This document shows, one piece after another, positions 7,793-15,189 of a DNA stretch of 27,723 nt; position 1 is the stretch's first letter, and every line of letters begins with the position of its first letter. The notes beneath the pieces were generated by a model, which was not told the DNA's origin, ran no database searches, and saw nothing but the letters and a program-made list of their open reading frames with translations. This stretch comes from a virus. A program made the translations under genes and the position numbers. The stretch spans positions 1-27,723 of IMG/VR virus record IMGVR_UViG_3300045125_000012; one strand, given 5' to 3'.

Positions 7793-8384
7793 TTAGGCTT
7801 TAATTCCGTACAAGGCTGCTGTGTGTGCCAAGATTTGCGAATGAAATATCAATGCGATTTACAAGCAGCAGTTGACATCCACAATCCAGAAAGATAAAGC
7901 GACAAACTCTGCTTTTTCCACCATTGCTATTTAAGCCGGAAAAAACTCTCGCTGTTTTGTTTTTGCTGAGCTGCTTTGTCGTGAATTGAATCTATAATAG
8001 CCAACTCCATAAAAATCTGTTGTAGGAAAACCACCATATAAAGTATTTAGATTTGTTATACTCGCAATCCCAGTAGATACATTGGTGTATGTATACATTG
8101 TGCCGCTGATATTGACACCATATACCGAATGTGCTATGTAATTTGATGGCGTTGTATCATTGTTCAATCTAATCCTAGTGCCATTACCGCTATCGCTAAA
8201 AAACAAACGTAGTTGCAAATGTTGGTAGGTTGAAGGAATTGAAGTAAACGAAGTTGTAGATGCAAGGTTTACGGTAGCAATAGACTCAAAGGAAGTTGGG
8301 ATATAAGCATCATTACCCGCCAGCATCGAACGATACTTGAGGCAGGCCTTGCTCTATCGTAGATAACTTTAGGCGGGTAATCAT
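7793..8384 (-). CDS. Fibre-domain protein C2, frameshifted
   Basis: ATG 8384-8382 overlaps the TGA of the upstream gene (ATGA) and gives MITRLKLSTIEQGLP. After an indel near 8340 comes MLAGNDAYIPTSF, matching MLAGNAAYDP of C1, then TSIPSTYQHLQLRLFFSDSG. Two further frame changes lead through IIDSIHDKAAQ and LYLSGLWMSTAA to a C-terminus near YGIKA with TAA at 7795-7793. About 195 residues. It is the first gene of the first C-B-A cassette, and the homologue C1 supports each frame choice. Confidence 0.55.
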
Positions 8385-8719
8385 TTGCTTAGGAGAAGCT
8401 CGCTTCCGTAGGCTGAGAATGAAAGGTTTGCTGTTGATGCGTATACTGTAATAACGTCTGTGGTAGCAAGGGTAATTCCAAGTGTTAGCACTGTGGAATC
8501 AGATGCACCTACGGTTACGTCATAGGCAATGTAGTGCTGGTTAGCAAGTGCTGCTCCAGCTGGACGGATTGCAATGCGGTATGTAGCAGCAGATGAATCG
8601 CGGTTAGCGATTACAATGCTTGAGACTACTGCGCTTGTTGCAGATGGTACTGTGTGTAGAGTTGTTGCGGTTGTTGCGCTAGGTGCTGACTGACCTAGGA
8701 CTTTGTATACTGTTGGCAT
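8381..8719 (-). CDS. Small virion structural protein, tail-associated
   Basis: An intact 112-residue protein starting MPTVYKVLGQSAPSATTAT, with AAGGAG four bases before the ATG. It is all beta-like and Ala/Thr/Ser-rich, with VVSSIVIANRDSSAATYRIA, RPAGAALANQHYIAYDVTVG and a C-terminus SFSAYGSELLLSK. This is a recognisable small phage protein found beside tail fibre genes and presumed structural. It has no enzymatic motif. Its stop overlaps the start of C2. Confidence 0.65.
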   Translation of the reverse strand: MPTVYKVLGQSAPSATTATTLHTVPSATSAVVSSIVIANRDSSAATYRIAIRPAGAALANQHYIAYDVTVGASDSTVLTLGITLATTDVITVYASTANLSFSAYGSELLLSK

Positions 8720-8734
8720 TTTTCTCCTTTAGGT

Positions 8735-9256
8735 TTATGCACCCATTAGCATAAATATGTCTGAAACTGAACTTGATGAGGTACCGCCAGAGGCAGCAGC
8801 CCATTTGACTCCCATAGTCTCACTTGAGTCGGCAGTCAAAGCGTATCCATCTGTGCCTAGTGGCAGATTGTCTGCAGCAGCTAAGCCGGTACCTACAACT
8901 AAATCACCTTTAGCTGTAATCAATGTGCCAGGTAATGTGGCATTGAAGTAGGTCAAGTCATCGCTGGTTAAAACGTGCTTGACTGTGGCCCCAGCTCCGT
9001 GACTAACAGCAGTAGTCCCAGCCCTGCCTCGCACAATGGTGAATGAATCACCTGCGTTTGCAGTAGCAAAAACAATTTCTTCGTTGACTGTATCTGGGTC
9101 AATAGCCAGTGTGAACTGGTCTACGTTTCCTGCAGCCAGAGTAATTCCGCCAAGCAGTGATGAGCCTGTGCCAGTGGCTACGGTTATTGTCGTACCTGTG
9201 GCACCGATGCTTGATGCCAGCGTCGTCTCGACGCTTATCGAACTGTACTTGCGCAT
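8735..9256 (-). CDS. Tail fibre-like structural protein
   Basis: An intact 173-residue protein starting MRKYSSISVETTLASSIGAT, with AAGGAT six bases before the ATG. The first part (GTTITVATGTGSSLLGGITL, then EEIVFATANAGDSFTIVRGR) resembles the beta-strand repeats of phage head-fibre or tail-fibre shafts. The second (PGTLITAKGDLVVGTGLAAA) is the 'LITAKGDL-x-V-G' module common in fibre proteins just before the receptor-binding tip. It ends SDIFMLMGA. Probably a short fibre or fibre base. Confidence 0.65.
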   Translation of the reverse strand: MRKYSSISVETTLASSIGATGTTITVATGTGSSLLGGITLAAGNVDQFTLAIDPDTVNEEIVFATANAGDSFTIVRGRAGTTAVSHGAGATVKHVLTSDDLTYFNATLPGTLITAKGDLVVGTGLAAADNLPLGTDGYALTADSSETMGVKWAAASGGTSSSSVSDIFMLMGA

Positions 9257-9265
9257 TCTTTATCC

Positions 9266-10178
9266 TTAGCGAGAGAGGTGGATACGGATTGGGAACTGGT
9301 CGGAAAGCTTGAGTGCTTCTTCCTGTAAGCGTTGCTGGAACAAAGCAAAGACATAACGAGAAGCAGACGAACCTGCAGTCGATGGAATCTTTGTATCATT
9401 CAAATCAGCTTCGGCAGATGACAGGTTGATACGTCCTGCATCTAGGAATGAAAGCAAGCGGTAGCAAGCGCCATAAACAATTACATCTTGTAGCTGACTC
9501 TGGTAAGCCTGTTACATCTACGAAGTCATCTGTATTAGCATCCATTGTGTCTGGAACCATTGTGTACCAAACCTTGACAGGTACGTCCTGGTTGGATATT
9601 TTCATACAGGTTGATAGTCTTCTGAGTATTAAAAGTTGGTGTATTAGCTAATGGGTCAAAGCGCCACTTGCGGATTGGTAGCCATTCCTTAGATGAGCCG
9701 GTGGTCTGCCAAGACATATACAGAACTTCACGAGCATCATCAGGTAGCGGATATGTTACCTGTGCTGCATTGAATGTAAAGGTTGTTGAGCCTACTGCAA
9801 ATAGCTTAGGATAAAGACTGCGAACTGTATCGTTGATAGCCTTCTTGATATTTACTCTAGGAAATGTAGGAGCTAATGTCACCTGTGCATACTGTGCGTG
9901 AGGTGATGCAGTTGTTCCTAGGTATCCACGACCAAAGCCAGGAGCTACAACGTAAGAGTATTAGTTGTCTTTTATGAAGTTATCAATCCAGATTGACTCA
10001 TCATCAATCTCGATAATACCTTTAGCCAGGTTAGATCGTGCTGAGCCGACGGTAATGTTCCGTCGATGTGGTAGTTAAACCACCTGGGTTAGTAACGTAT
10101 GTGATGCGGTCTTGTCTGAGGGTGTAGCCCTGTAGATTAGCCCGTACCCTCATCAACGAGGTCATTGAACGTTGGCAT
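9266..10178 (-). CDS. Head-tail connector-like virion protein, frameshifted
   Basis: Reconstructed over about five frame changes to about 304 residues. ATG 10178-10176 follows GGAGGG and gives MPTFNDLVDE, then ANLQGYTLRQDRITYVTNPG, ARSNLAKGIIEIDDESIWID, and VAPGFGRGYLGTTASPHAQY. The second half has FPRVNIKKAINDTVRSLYPK, VTYPLPDDAREVLYMSW, and ends KLSDQFPIRIHLSR at 9266. This domain order is that of phage proteins annotated as adaptor or connector components. It probably joins portal to tail. The assignment is by family resemblance, not a catalytic motif. Confidence 0.55.
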
Positions 10179-10200
10179 TAGCCCTCCGTAGTTTTCTTCC

Positions 10201-11290
10201 TTAGCCTTTCTGATGGCTTCGGCTGCTTTTTCCTTTTTCATACCAGCCATCACCCCATAATGTGAGTAGTCGCTGGAAGTAGTATTCATACTGCTTTGCT
10301 ATGACATCTACGCTGTAGGTATCAATAGCACGCTTGCGAATAAATTCTCTGTCTAATGTTTTGACATTCTGTGTTGCAAGAATAAATTCTTCAACGCTAC
10401 GGCATCTATAACCAGTCACGCCTTGCACTACAGTTTCTGTAAATGCGCCCCAGTCAGTTGTAATTACTGGAGTTCCGCAAGCCTGTGATTCAATGTTTAC
10501 GTTACCAAATGGTTCCAGGTACAGGGTTGGAACAAATGTTGCAATAGCTCCACCCATTAACTCTGCACGCTTCTCAGGTCCAACAGGTCCGATGTACTCG
10601 CCATAAGTTGGGATGTAATCACCAGGTCCTGCCATAATAAGTCCTGGCACCGATTGTCTTACAGATGTGAGCTGCAATCTCCACACCTTTGCGTGGAATC
10701 ATACGACCTACATACAGGTAATAATCTCCATCACCTTTACCCATTGGGAACATCTCAGGGTCTAGGTATCCTGGAATCACCGCATCAAAGAATGCTCCAT
10801 CAACTGTAGCTGCATTCTTAAACTGTGCATATACTGCGTGCATCCAAGCGTAAGACTCAAATACTTTGTAGTCAGAGAAGATACCTGAATATCCAACTCC
10901 GAACTCTACAGAGATGTGAGACTTGAAAGCATCTGCAATCGGTTTGTGCGTAGCACCTGCAATTAGGCAGATAAAGTCTTGGTCTTTTAATCTCTTGCGA
11001 ATCTGCTTGATTGCATTGCCGTTAAACTTCTCCCAATGTGGCAGTTTGAAATCAAACGGTGCTTCAACATAAGGTTTGTTACCAACAGCTATGCGTCGTT
11101 GAGTTTCTGTTATACAAGGAATCAGTTCAGTTACGTTAGCTTCATTTTCTGCCAGCGTAAAGAAGACTGTGTGGCCGAGGTTAGTCATCATATTGCAGAA
11201 CCTACGAATCTTTTCGGTATAAGCGCAGTTAGCAAAATCTTTAGTTGTCTGAGTGTGTGGTAGGAAACGACGTGGAATCTCATACCACAA
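10201..11290 (-). CDS. GT4-family glycosyltransferase
   Basis: A retaining GT-B glycosyltransferase of about 360 residues, broken by an indel near 10680. The N-terminal domain starts WYEIPRRFLPHTQTTKDFAN; the start is a TTG at 11290 or slightly upstream. The interdomain region has YYLYVGRMIPRKGVEIAA. The C-terminal nucleotide-sugar domain has EPFGNVNIESQACGTPVITT, the E-x7-E signature of GT4, followed by GAFTETVVQGVTGYR. It would transfer a sugar from a nucleotide donor; the acceptor is unknown. The gene begins a few bases after the GT25 gene and precedes a connector gene, so it is expressed with virion proteins. Targets could be the collagen-like fibre, another virion protein, or host surface glycans. 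Confidence 0.8.
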
Positions 11291-11295
11291 TTCTA

Positions 11296-11857
11296 TCAGA
11301 AGTACAAGTATTTGTAGTCAACTTCACACTTCTGCAAGTCGCTATAACTGGCTCCTTGGTAGACTAGGGTAGGTCTGCGCATAGACCTTAAGGTCTTTGT
11401 GCAGGTCTGAGAAGGCTACATCTATATGACCTTTATGAGCAAGAGCCGCTCTCTAACTAGCTTGCTGATCAGGCTGGCCTGACCAGATAGGCGTGGGTTG
11501 AGGAACACTCTAAGGACTCTGCGCCATCTGTCATTGACAGGCTCAGACTTTGAGTAGATGTGCTCCTAGATAAACCATATCCCAATCATCTGGCAGGCTA
11601 GCCAGTGACTTCTCTAGCTCTTCCTGGAAGTTATCCACAAACATTGAGTCATCTTCAAAGATAAAGATTGAGTCGCCCTTACACTTCATCAAAGCTGCCA
11701 CGTGACTTAGCTTGCAGCCAAGCACTGGGTCTGTTGACTCGATAGCCTGGAATCTTTCATACTCAATTCCTAGCGCCTTGGCCTGAGTATCAAACTGTTC
11801 TATCCTATCTTGTCTCCTGTCAAGGTTTATCAAGATGGCTTGCTTGAAGATACTCAC
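11296..11857 (-). CDS. GT25-family glycosyltransferase
   Basis: The intact N-terminal half (GTG 11857) reads [16 protein letters not shown], then [22 protein letters not shown] (residues 47-56) and [10 protein letters not shown] (61-70). These are the ordered motifs of GT25: N-L-x2-R-x-D-R, the G-C-x-L-SH segment and the E-D-D metal site. Indels near 11545 and beyond move the remainder to other frames ([32 protein letters not shown]), with a likely end at [10 protein letters not shown] and TGA 11298-11296. About 187 residues, shorter than typical bacterial LPS members. GT25 includes bacterial LPS galactosyltransferases and animal collagen beta-galactosyltransferases. The start overlaps the stop of the collagen-like gene as GTGA, so it is translationally coupled to it. 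Confidence 0.8.
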
Positions 11858-13478
11858 ATACCGCCCAGCATAAATGAAACTGGCAGAGCATCTGCTCCAG
11901 GTCCGGTAGCGCCTGTTGGACCAGTAGGTCCAGTTGCTCCTGTTACACCCTGCGGTCCTGTTGCACTGATTGGACCTGTCGGTCCTGTTGCGCCTACGGG
12001 ACCAGTTGGTCCTGTGGCTCCATCTGCTCCAGCAGGTCCTTGTGGTCCTGTAGCTCCAACTGGGCCAGTGGCTCCAGTTGCGCCATCAAGACCAGCAGGG
12101 CCAGTAGCCCCAGCGGGACCAGTAGCACCAGTAGGGCCAATATCACCTGTTACTCCTTGTACTCCTTGTGGGCCAGTTCGCATCCGACTGGACCTGTTGC
12201 TCCCACAGGACCCGTTGCTCCTGTAGACCTTCAATACCTTGTGGGCCTTGAGGCCCTGTAGCGCCCGCAGGACCTGTTGCACCTGTTGGTCCGACATCTC
12301 CAGTCACTCCCTGCGGTCCAGTGGCTCCTACGGGGCCTGTAGGCCCTTCTGGACCCGTTAAACCCTGTGGTCCAGTAGGACCAGTAGCACCAACATCTCC
12401 TTGAATACCCTGTGGGCCTGTGGCCCCAGTTACACCTTGTGTTCCTTGGCGGTCCTGTCGGACCTGTTGCACCAACTGGTCCAGTCGCACCGACGTCTCC
12501 TGTAACACCTTGAGGTCCTGTTGAGCCTGTCGCTCCCGTAACACCCGCAGGACCTGTGGGTCCTGTATCACCTGTCGGGCCTGTCGCACCTTGCGGGCCT
12601 GTAGCACCCACTGGCCCCGTAGGACCTGTAACACCTTGTGGACCTGTGGCACCTGTGTCTCCTTGTATACCTTGTGGTCCAGTTGCACCAGTTGCACCTG
12701 TCACACCATTAGAACCTTGAGGACCCTGTGGACCAGTAGGACCTTGCGGTCCAGTGATACCAGGATTACCTTGCGGTCCTTGATTGATTAGATAATTCTA
12801 CAGCAACTTGAGGTGTGATGGACTCAATAACAATTATTGTGCTCAAATGGTCACAGCTCCTGTCACGACGAATTTGCCCTCAAGTATTCTGGGTTACTTC
12901 TCCGCCAGAATCTAAAACTAAGTCATATACATATCTGCCAGCTGCTATGTTTTCTGTAACAGAAGCTGGATATTTACAACAATTCTTCCTTGTCCAGATT
13001 GCAGGCTCATATGCCATTGGCTGTTGAAGCTACTACTGTAGTAGTTGATGCGCCTACAAATGGACGCACAGTCATAACGCCTACGTAGTTTGTCAAGTCC
13101 CAAGGAGTTTGATTGTTTAGGATTTGGAACTGAAAGTTAAATGTGGTTGCCTGGTCGCAGGTTAGATTATATTTCGCACTCATCAGGATGCGATTTCTCT
13201 GAGAGCAGCCGCAGCAGGTAAGTCCAGTAGTGCCAGCGAGCTTATTACATACACCGCTAAAATCAAGATGAGTGTTCGCAGAACCCGTAATACCCGCGAT
13301 ATCATTTAGAACTCCTACAGTATCTGTGTGGTAAGTAGTCACACCTGCTAGCAGCAGCCCATTGGCGAGCAGCCAATGCCGTGTCTACCATTTCTGGGTT
13401 GAGGCGATAGGTGCCCCCATTAGCAAGGCGGTTGAGTTCCTGCAACAATGTTGAATTAGCGTTACCGTATGTTGGCAC
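11854..13478 (-). CDS. Collagen-like tail protein, frameshifted
   Basis: About 540 residues over several frames. GTG 13478 follows AGGAG and gives [20 protein letters not shown], an N-terminal motif repeated in other phage virion proteins. A globular part follows ([36 protein letters not shown]) up to about [13 protein letters not shown] near 12790. From there to about 11890 there are nearly 300 residues of Gly-X-Y triplets such as [14 protein letters not shown], ending with [14 protein letters not shown] and TGA. The repeats are rich in Thr, Pro and Ala and contain no Lys in the frames I could follow. Collagen-like repeats in phage form trimeric rod segments of tail fibres. The neighbouring overlapping GT25 gene suggests it may be glycosylated. 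Confidence 0.8.
11881..12790 (-). repeat. Gly-X-Y coding repeat (collagen-like)
   Basis: A degenerate 9-base periodicity (for example GGTCCTGTT, GGACCAGTA, seen on the plus strand as runs of antisense Gly/Pro codons) covers about 900 bases. Synonymous codons vary between copies, so the protein repeat is conserved better than the DNA. At least four frame changes fall inside it, which is expected when an error-prone read or assembler meets a repeat. Confidence 0.85.
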
Positions 13479-13480
13479 CT

Positions 13481-14038
13481 TTATCTCCTACTTCTTTTCT
13501 TTGCCACTGCAGCGTTATCCACCAAGTTTGGCCAAGGTCTACCTGCTCTCTTAGCGCGAGCCTTAGCTGCGCTCTTTCTGTGACAGGTGTTAGTTTCTTG
13601 ACTGCTTCTTTTGGGTTTCTGTATCCCAGAATGCTTTCTTCTTCACCACTTCACCTTGTCTGCCCAGTACGCAGCAGACATCTTGCCCTTGGCAATGTTC
13701 TTGCGTGACGGGCCTTGAATGATGCTTGACGTCTTGCTGTTGGCTGCTTATCGCCTGTTACGCCTTGTTGTCCGAATCGGATTGTCTTGACTTGCTCTCC
13801 TATCTTTGGCGACAACGACGTGGCTCTTAGTTGGGTGAGAAGGCGTACGCTTGGGTTTGTTGAAGCCCGATACGCCAGCTCGTGCAAGACGCGAATCACT
13901 TGCTTTGCTTTGCCATACTCGCCGTACTTTCCGAGCACTGCTCGTACAGTCCCGTTCTTGTTCAGTCTGACAACCATTCCGTCTTTAATTTGAACAGAGT
14001 TGAACTTCTCTGTGCTTCTTGTACTTGCCAGAGGACAT
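13481..14038 (-). CDS. Basic virion-region protein, unknown function
   Basis: The start is placed at ATG 14038, overlapping the stop of the upstream gene (TAATG), giving MSSGKYKKHRE. An indel near 14000 leads into FNSVQIKDGMVVRLNKNGTV, then KYGEYGKAKQVIRVLHELAY and GEQVKTIRFGQQGVTGDKQP. Further frame changes give NIAKGKMSAAYWADKVKW and a C-terminus RAGRPWPNLVDNAAVAKKRS, with TAA at 13483-13481 just before the collagen-like gene. About 180 residues, strongly basic, possibly nucleic-acid- or capsid-associated. I do not recognise a defined function. Confidence 0.5.
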
Positions 14039-14280
14039 TACTTCTTCTTGCCCATTTTCTTCTTGGACATCTTTGCTTCGCTAAGAGCGATGGCAACAGC
14101 TTGCTTGCGGGACTTAACTACTGGCCCCTTCTTGACCTGAGTGCAGCGTTCCACCCTTGAACTCACGCATTACCTTTGCAACCTTCTTGCTCAGCTGCCT
14201 TCTTCATATTTCTTCTTGCCCATCTTCTTAGACATCATCTTCTGATTTTGGCCGTATTCCATCATCATTCTTTTGCGCAT
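14038..14280 (-). CDS. Small Lys-rich protein resembling DUF6496
   Basis: ATG 14280-14278 follows AGGA and gives MRKRMMMEYGQNQKMMSKKM, then GKKKYEEGS. After an indel comes KKVAKVMREFKGGTLHSG. The C-terminal part KGPVVKSRKQAVAIALSEAK ends in MSKKKMGKKK. The 'K-V-M-REFK ... SRKQA-x-AIALSEA' pattern is that of the small DUF6496 proteins found in phages and bacteria; function unknown. About 78 residues and very basic, so DNA binding is plausible. It ends TAATG with the next gene. Confidence 0.5.
14043..14238. repeat. Imperfect direct repeat within one gene
   Basis: The stretch tcttcttgcccat...gacatc occurs at 14043-14071 and again at 14211-14235. The two copies encode the peptide MSKK(K)MGKKK at the C-terminal and N-terminal ends of the same small basic protein. 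Confidence 0.6.
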
Positions 14281-14311
14281 TCCTGACCATCTTGCGCTTT
14301 GGACTGACTTT

Positions 14312-14386
14312 TCATCTTCTCATTATTTCTGCTTCCGTTCTTTGGGTAGCGCCGTTAGCGCCGTGTTGCAAATCTTCATAAGTCAT
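14312..14386 (-). CDS. Very short coupled gene, possibly extended by a frameshift
   Basis: ATG 14386-14384 overlaps the TGA of the preceding gene (ATGA). It reads MTYEDLQHGANGATQRTEAE, then IMRR and a TGA at 14314-14312, 24 residues. In another frame the sequence continues with KVSPKRKMVRNAQKNDDGI, so the natural protein may be about 45 residues with a basic end. No function recognised. Confidence 0.35.
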   Translation of the reverse strand: MTYEDLQHGANGATQRTEAEIMRR

Positions 14387-14493
14387 AAATGGGCTTCTTG
14401 TTCTGAGTCTGCTGGATATTCTGGTACCAGCTCAGGATGTAATGCAGGGTTGTAGCTATTGTCCTGTAGGTTTGGGTCTTTATCTTTTGGCAT
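14383..14493 (-). CDS. 36-residue acidic protein
   Basis: ATG 14493-14491 has AAGGAG six bases upstream. The protein MPKDKDPNLQDNSYNPALHP ... EYPADSEQEAHL is acidic, Pro- and Asn-rich, with no membrane segment. The start lies two bases after the upstream stop, and the end overlaps the next start. Function unknown; it belongs to the block of small genes behind the capsid gene. Confidence 0.5.
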   Translation of the reverse strand: MPKDKDPNLQDNSYNPALHPELVPEYPADSEQEAHL

Positions 14494-14495
14494 TG

Positions 14496-14788
14496 TTACT
14501 CCTTGAAGGTGAGTGTGTTTCCATCGAATGCTTTGCCAGCATCCGTTGGATAGTCTGAGCGCTGCATCGATATCTTTTTGTTTGGTGGATATTGGCTCTA
14601 CACCCTGCTTTACAGCGGAGTAATAGGATTCCAATTCTTTGTTGTCCTTTCTTTTCTTTGTCTTTATCCCAGCCTTGCCGAGTAGGGAAGCACCCTGCAA
14701 ATGCAAAGTTTGCTGATTGCAAACAATCAGAATAAGAATCGTGGTCTTGGGTTTTGCACCCAGATCTGCAGTTAGGATTCTTTTCCAT
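14496..14788 (-). CDS. Small Cys-containing phage protein, unknown function
   Basis: ATG 14788 overlaps the upstream stop (TAATG) and has GAGGAA before it. It begins MEKNPNCRSGCKTQDHDSYS, then DCLQSANFAFAG. After an indel it continues ASLLGKAGIKTKKRKDNKEL, ESYYSAVKQGVEPISTKQKD, IDAALRLSN and, after another frame change, DAGKAFDGNTLTFKE with TAA at 14498-14496. The order 'C-x3-C ... DH-x-SY-x-C-L ... EL-x2-Y-x3-(K/R)-QG-(I/V)-x-P' is a recognisable phage protein of unknown function found near capsid genes. The Cys pairs may bind zinc. About 97 residues. Confidence 0.55.
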
Positions 14789-15063
14789 TATTCCTCTATT
14801 GGTGTCAGGTAGTCTGCATATCCAGCATCAATAAGAATCTGTGCTTCTTGTTCATTCAGGATATATTCGTGACCACCAAGATAGGCAGCATCGGCATCTG
14901 CAATATCATCTTGATATGGAGTTTGAACAGCAGTAACGGTAGTCCCATTTACTAGCAATGAGATACCTCGGGGAATGTCAGTCAAGAAAGGATTGATAGT
15001 TCCAGTCTCTGTTCCGCCATCAATTCTTCTGGAAGCAAGACGAGTACTTATCGAAGGTGCCAT
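14788..15063 (-). CDS. Small virion-region protein downstream of the capsid gene
   Basis: ATG 15063-15061 gives MAPSISTRLASRRIDGGTET, followed by FLTDIPRGISLLVNGTTVTA and an acidic C-terminal half (YQDDIADADAAYLGGHEYIL, LIDAGYADYLTPIEE). 91 residues, intact from this start. Upstream ATGs (for example 15114, with AAAGGA) could extend it by a frameshift, so the N-terminus is provisional. The position right behind the major capsid gene would suit a capsid decoration or head-closure protein, but this is only positional. Confidence 0.5.
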   Translation of the reverse strand: MAPSISTRLASRRIDGGTETGTINPFLTDIPRGISLLVNGTTVTAVQTPYQDDIADADAAYLGGHEYILNEQEAQILIDAGYADYLTPIEE

Positions 15064-15189
15064 ACTGTGCACCCCAAGTTTCCCAGCGCCAAGGCGTATT
15101 GAGTCTGTAGTTCATTATTTCCTTTCATAGTGAACTCACCACCGAGCAGTGGCTCTACTAGGACCCCATGCTCGACAGTCAATCAACTA
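15064..15189 (-). other. 126-base gap after the capsid gene
   Basis: The capsid gene stop is followed by a frame reading LIDCRAWGPSRATARW and a stop. A candidate start at 15114 has AAAGGA four bases upstream and reads MNYRLNTPWRWETWGAQYG. Either could be a mini-gene or the displaced N-terminus of the next gene. I see no convincing terminator; a CCAC/GTGG hairpin with a six-base loop (about 15143-15156) lacks a T-run. Confidence 0.35.

Larger units (their letters stand above)
4646..8384 (-). repeat. Tandem duplication of a three-gene fibre cassette (C-B-A, C-B-A)
   Basis: In transcription order the genes are C2, HNH, B2, A2, C1, B1, A1. Within-class similarity (C2 to C1, B2 to B1, A2 to A1) is clearly higher than between classes, as shown by class-specific motifs such as MLAGN-x-AY, DIFSYAGSTNKT and SSEIYIPNY. 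This order implies one duplication of a whole C-B-A block. All six share the SIP-x-TY-x2-L core, pointing to an older gene triplication. Confidence 0.65.

Noticed and set aside
11810-12261. Forward-strand frames rich in GPVAP or Ser/Thr that look like proline-rich proteins
   Set aside because: They are the antisense of the collagen-like Gly-X-Y repeats; the reverse strand carries the recognisable gene with ribosome site and domains.
11881-12790. Possible CRISPR array or tandem DNA satellite
   Set aside because: The periodicity is a degenerate 9-base coding pattern for Gly-X-Y with no constant repeat or unique spacers.
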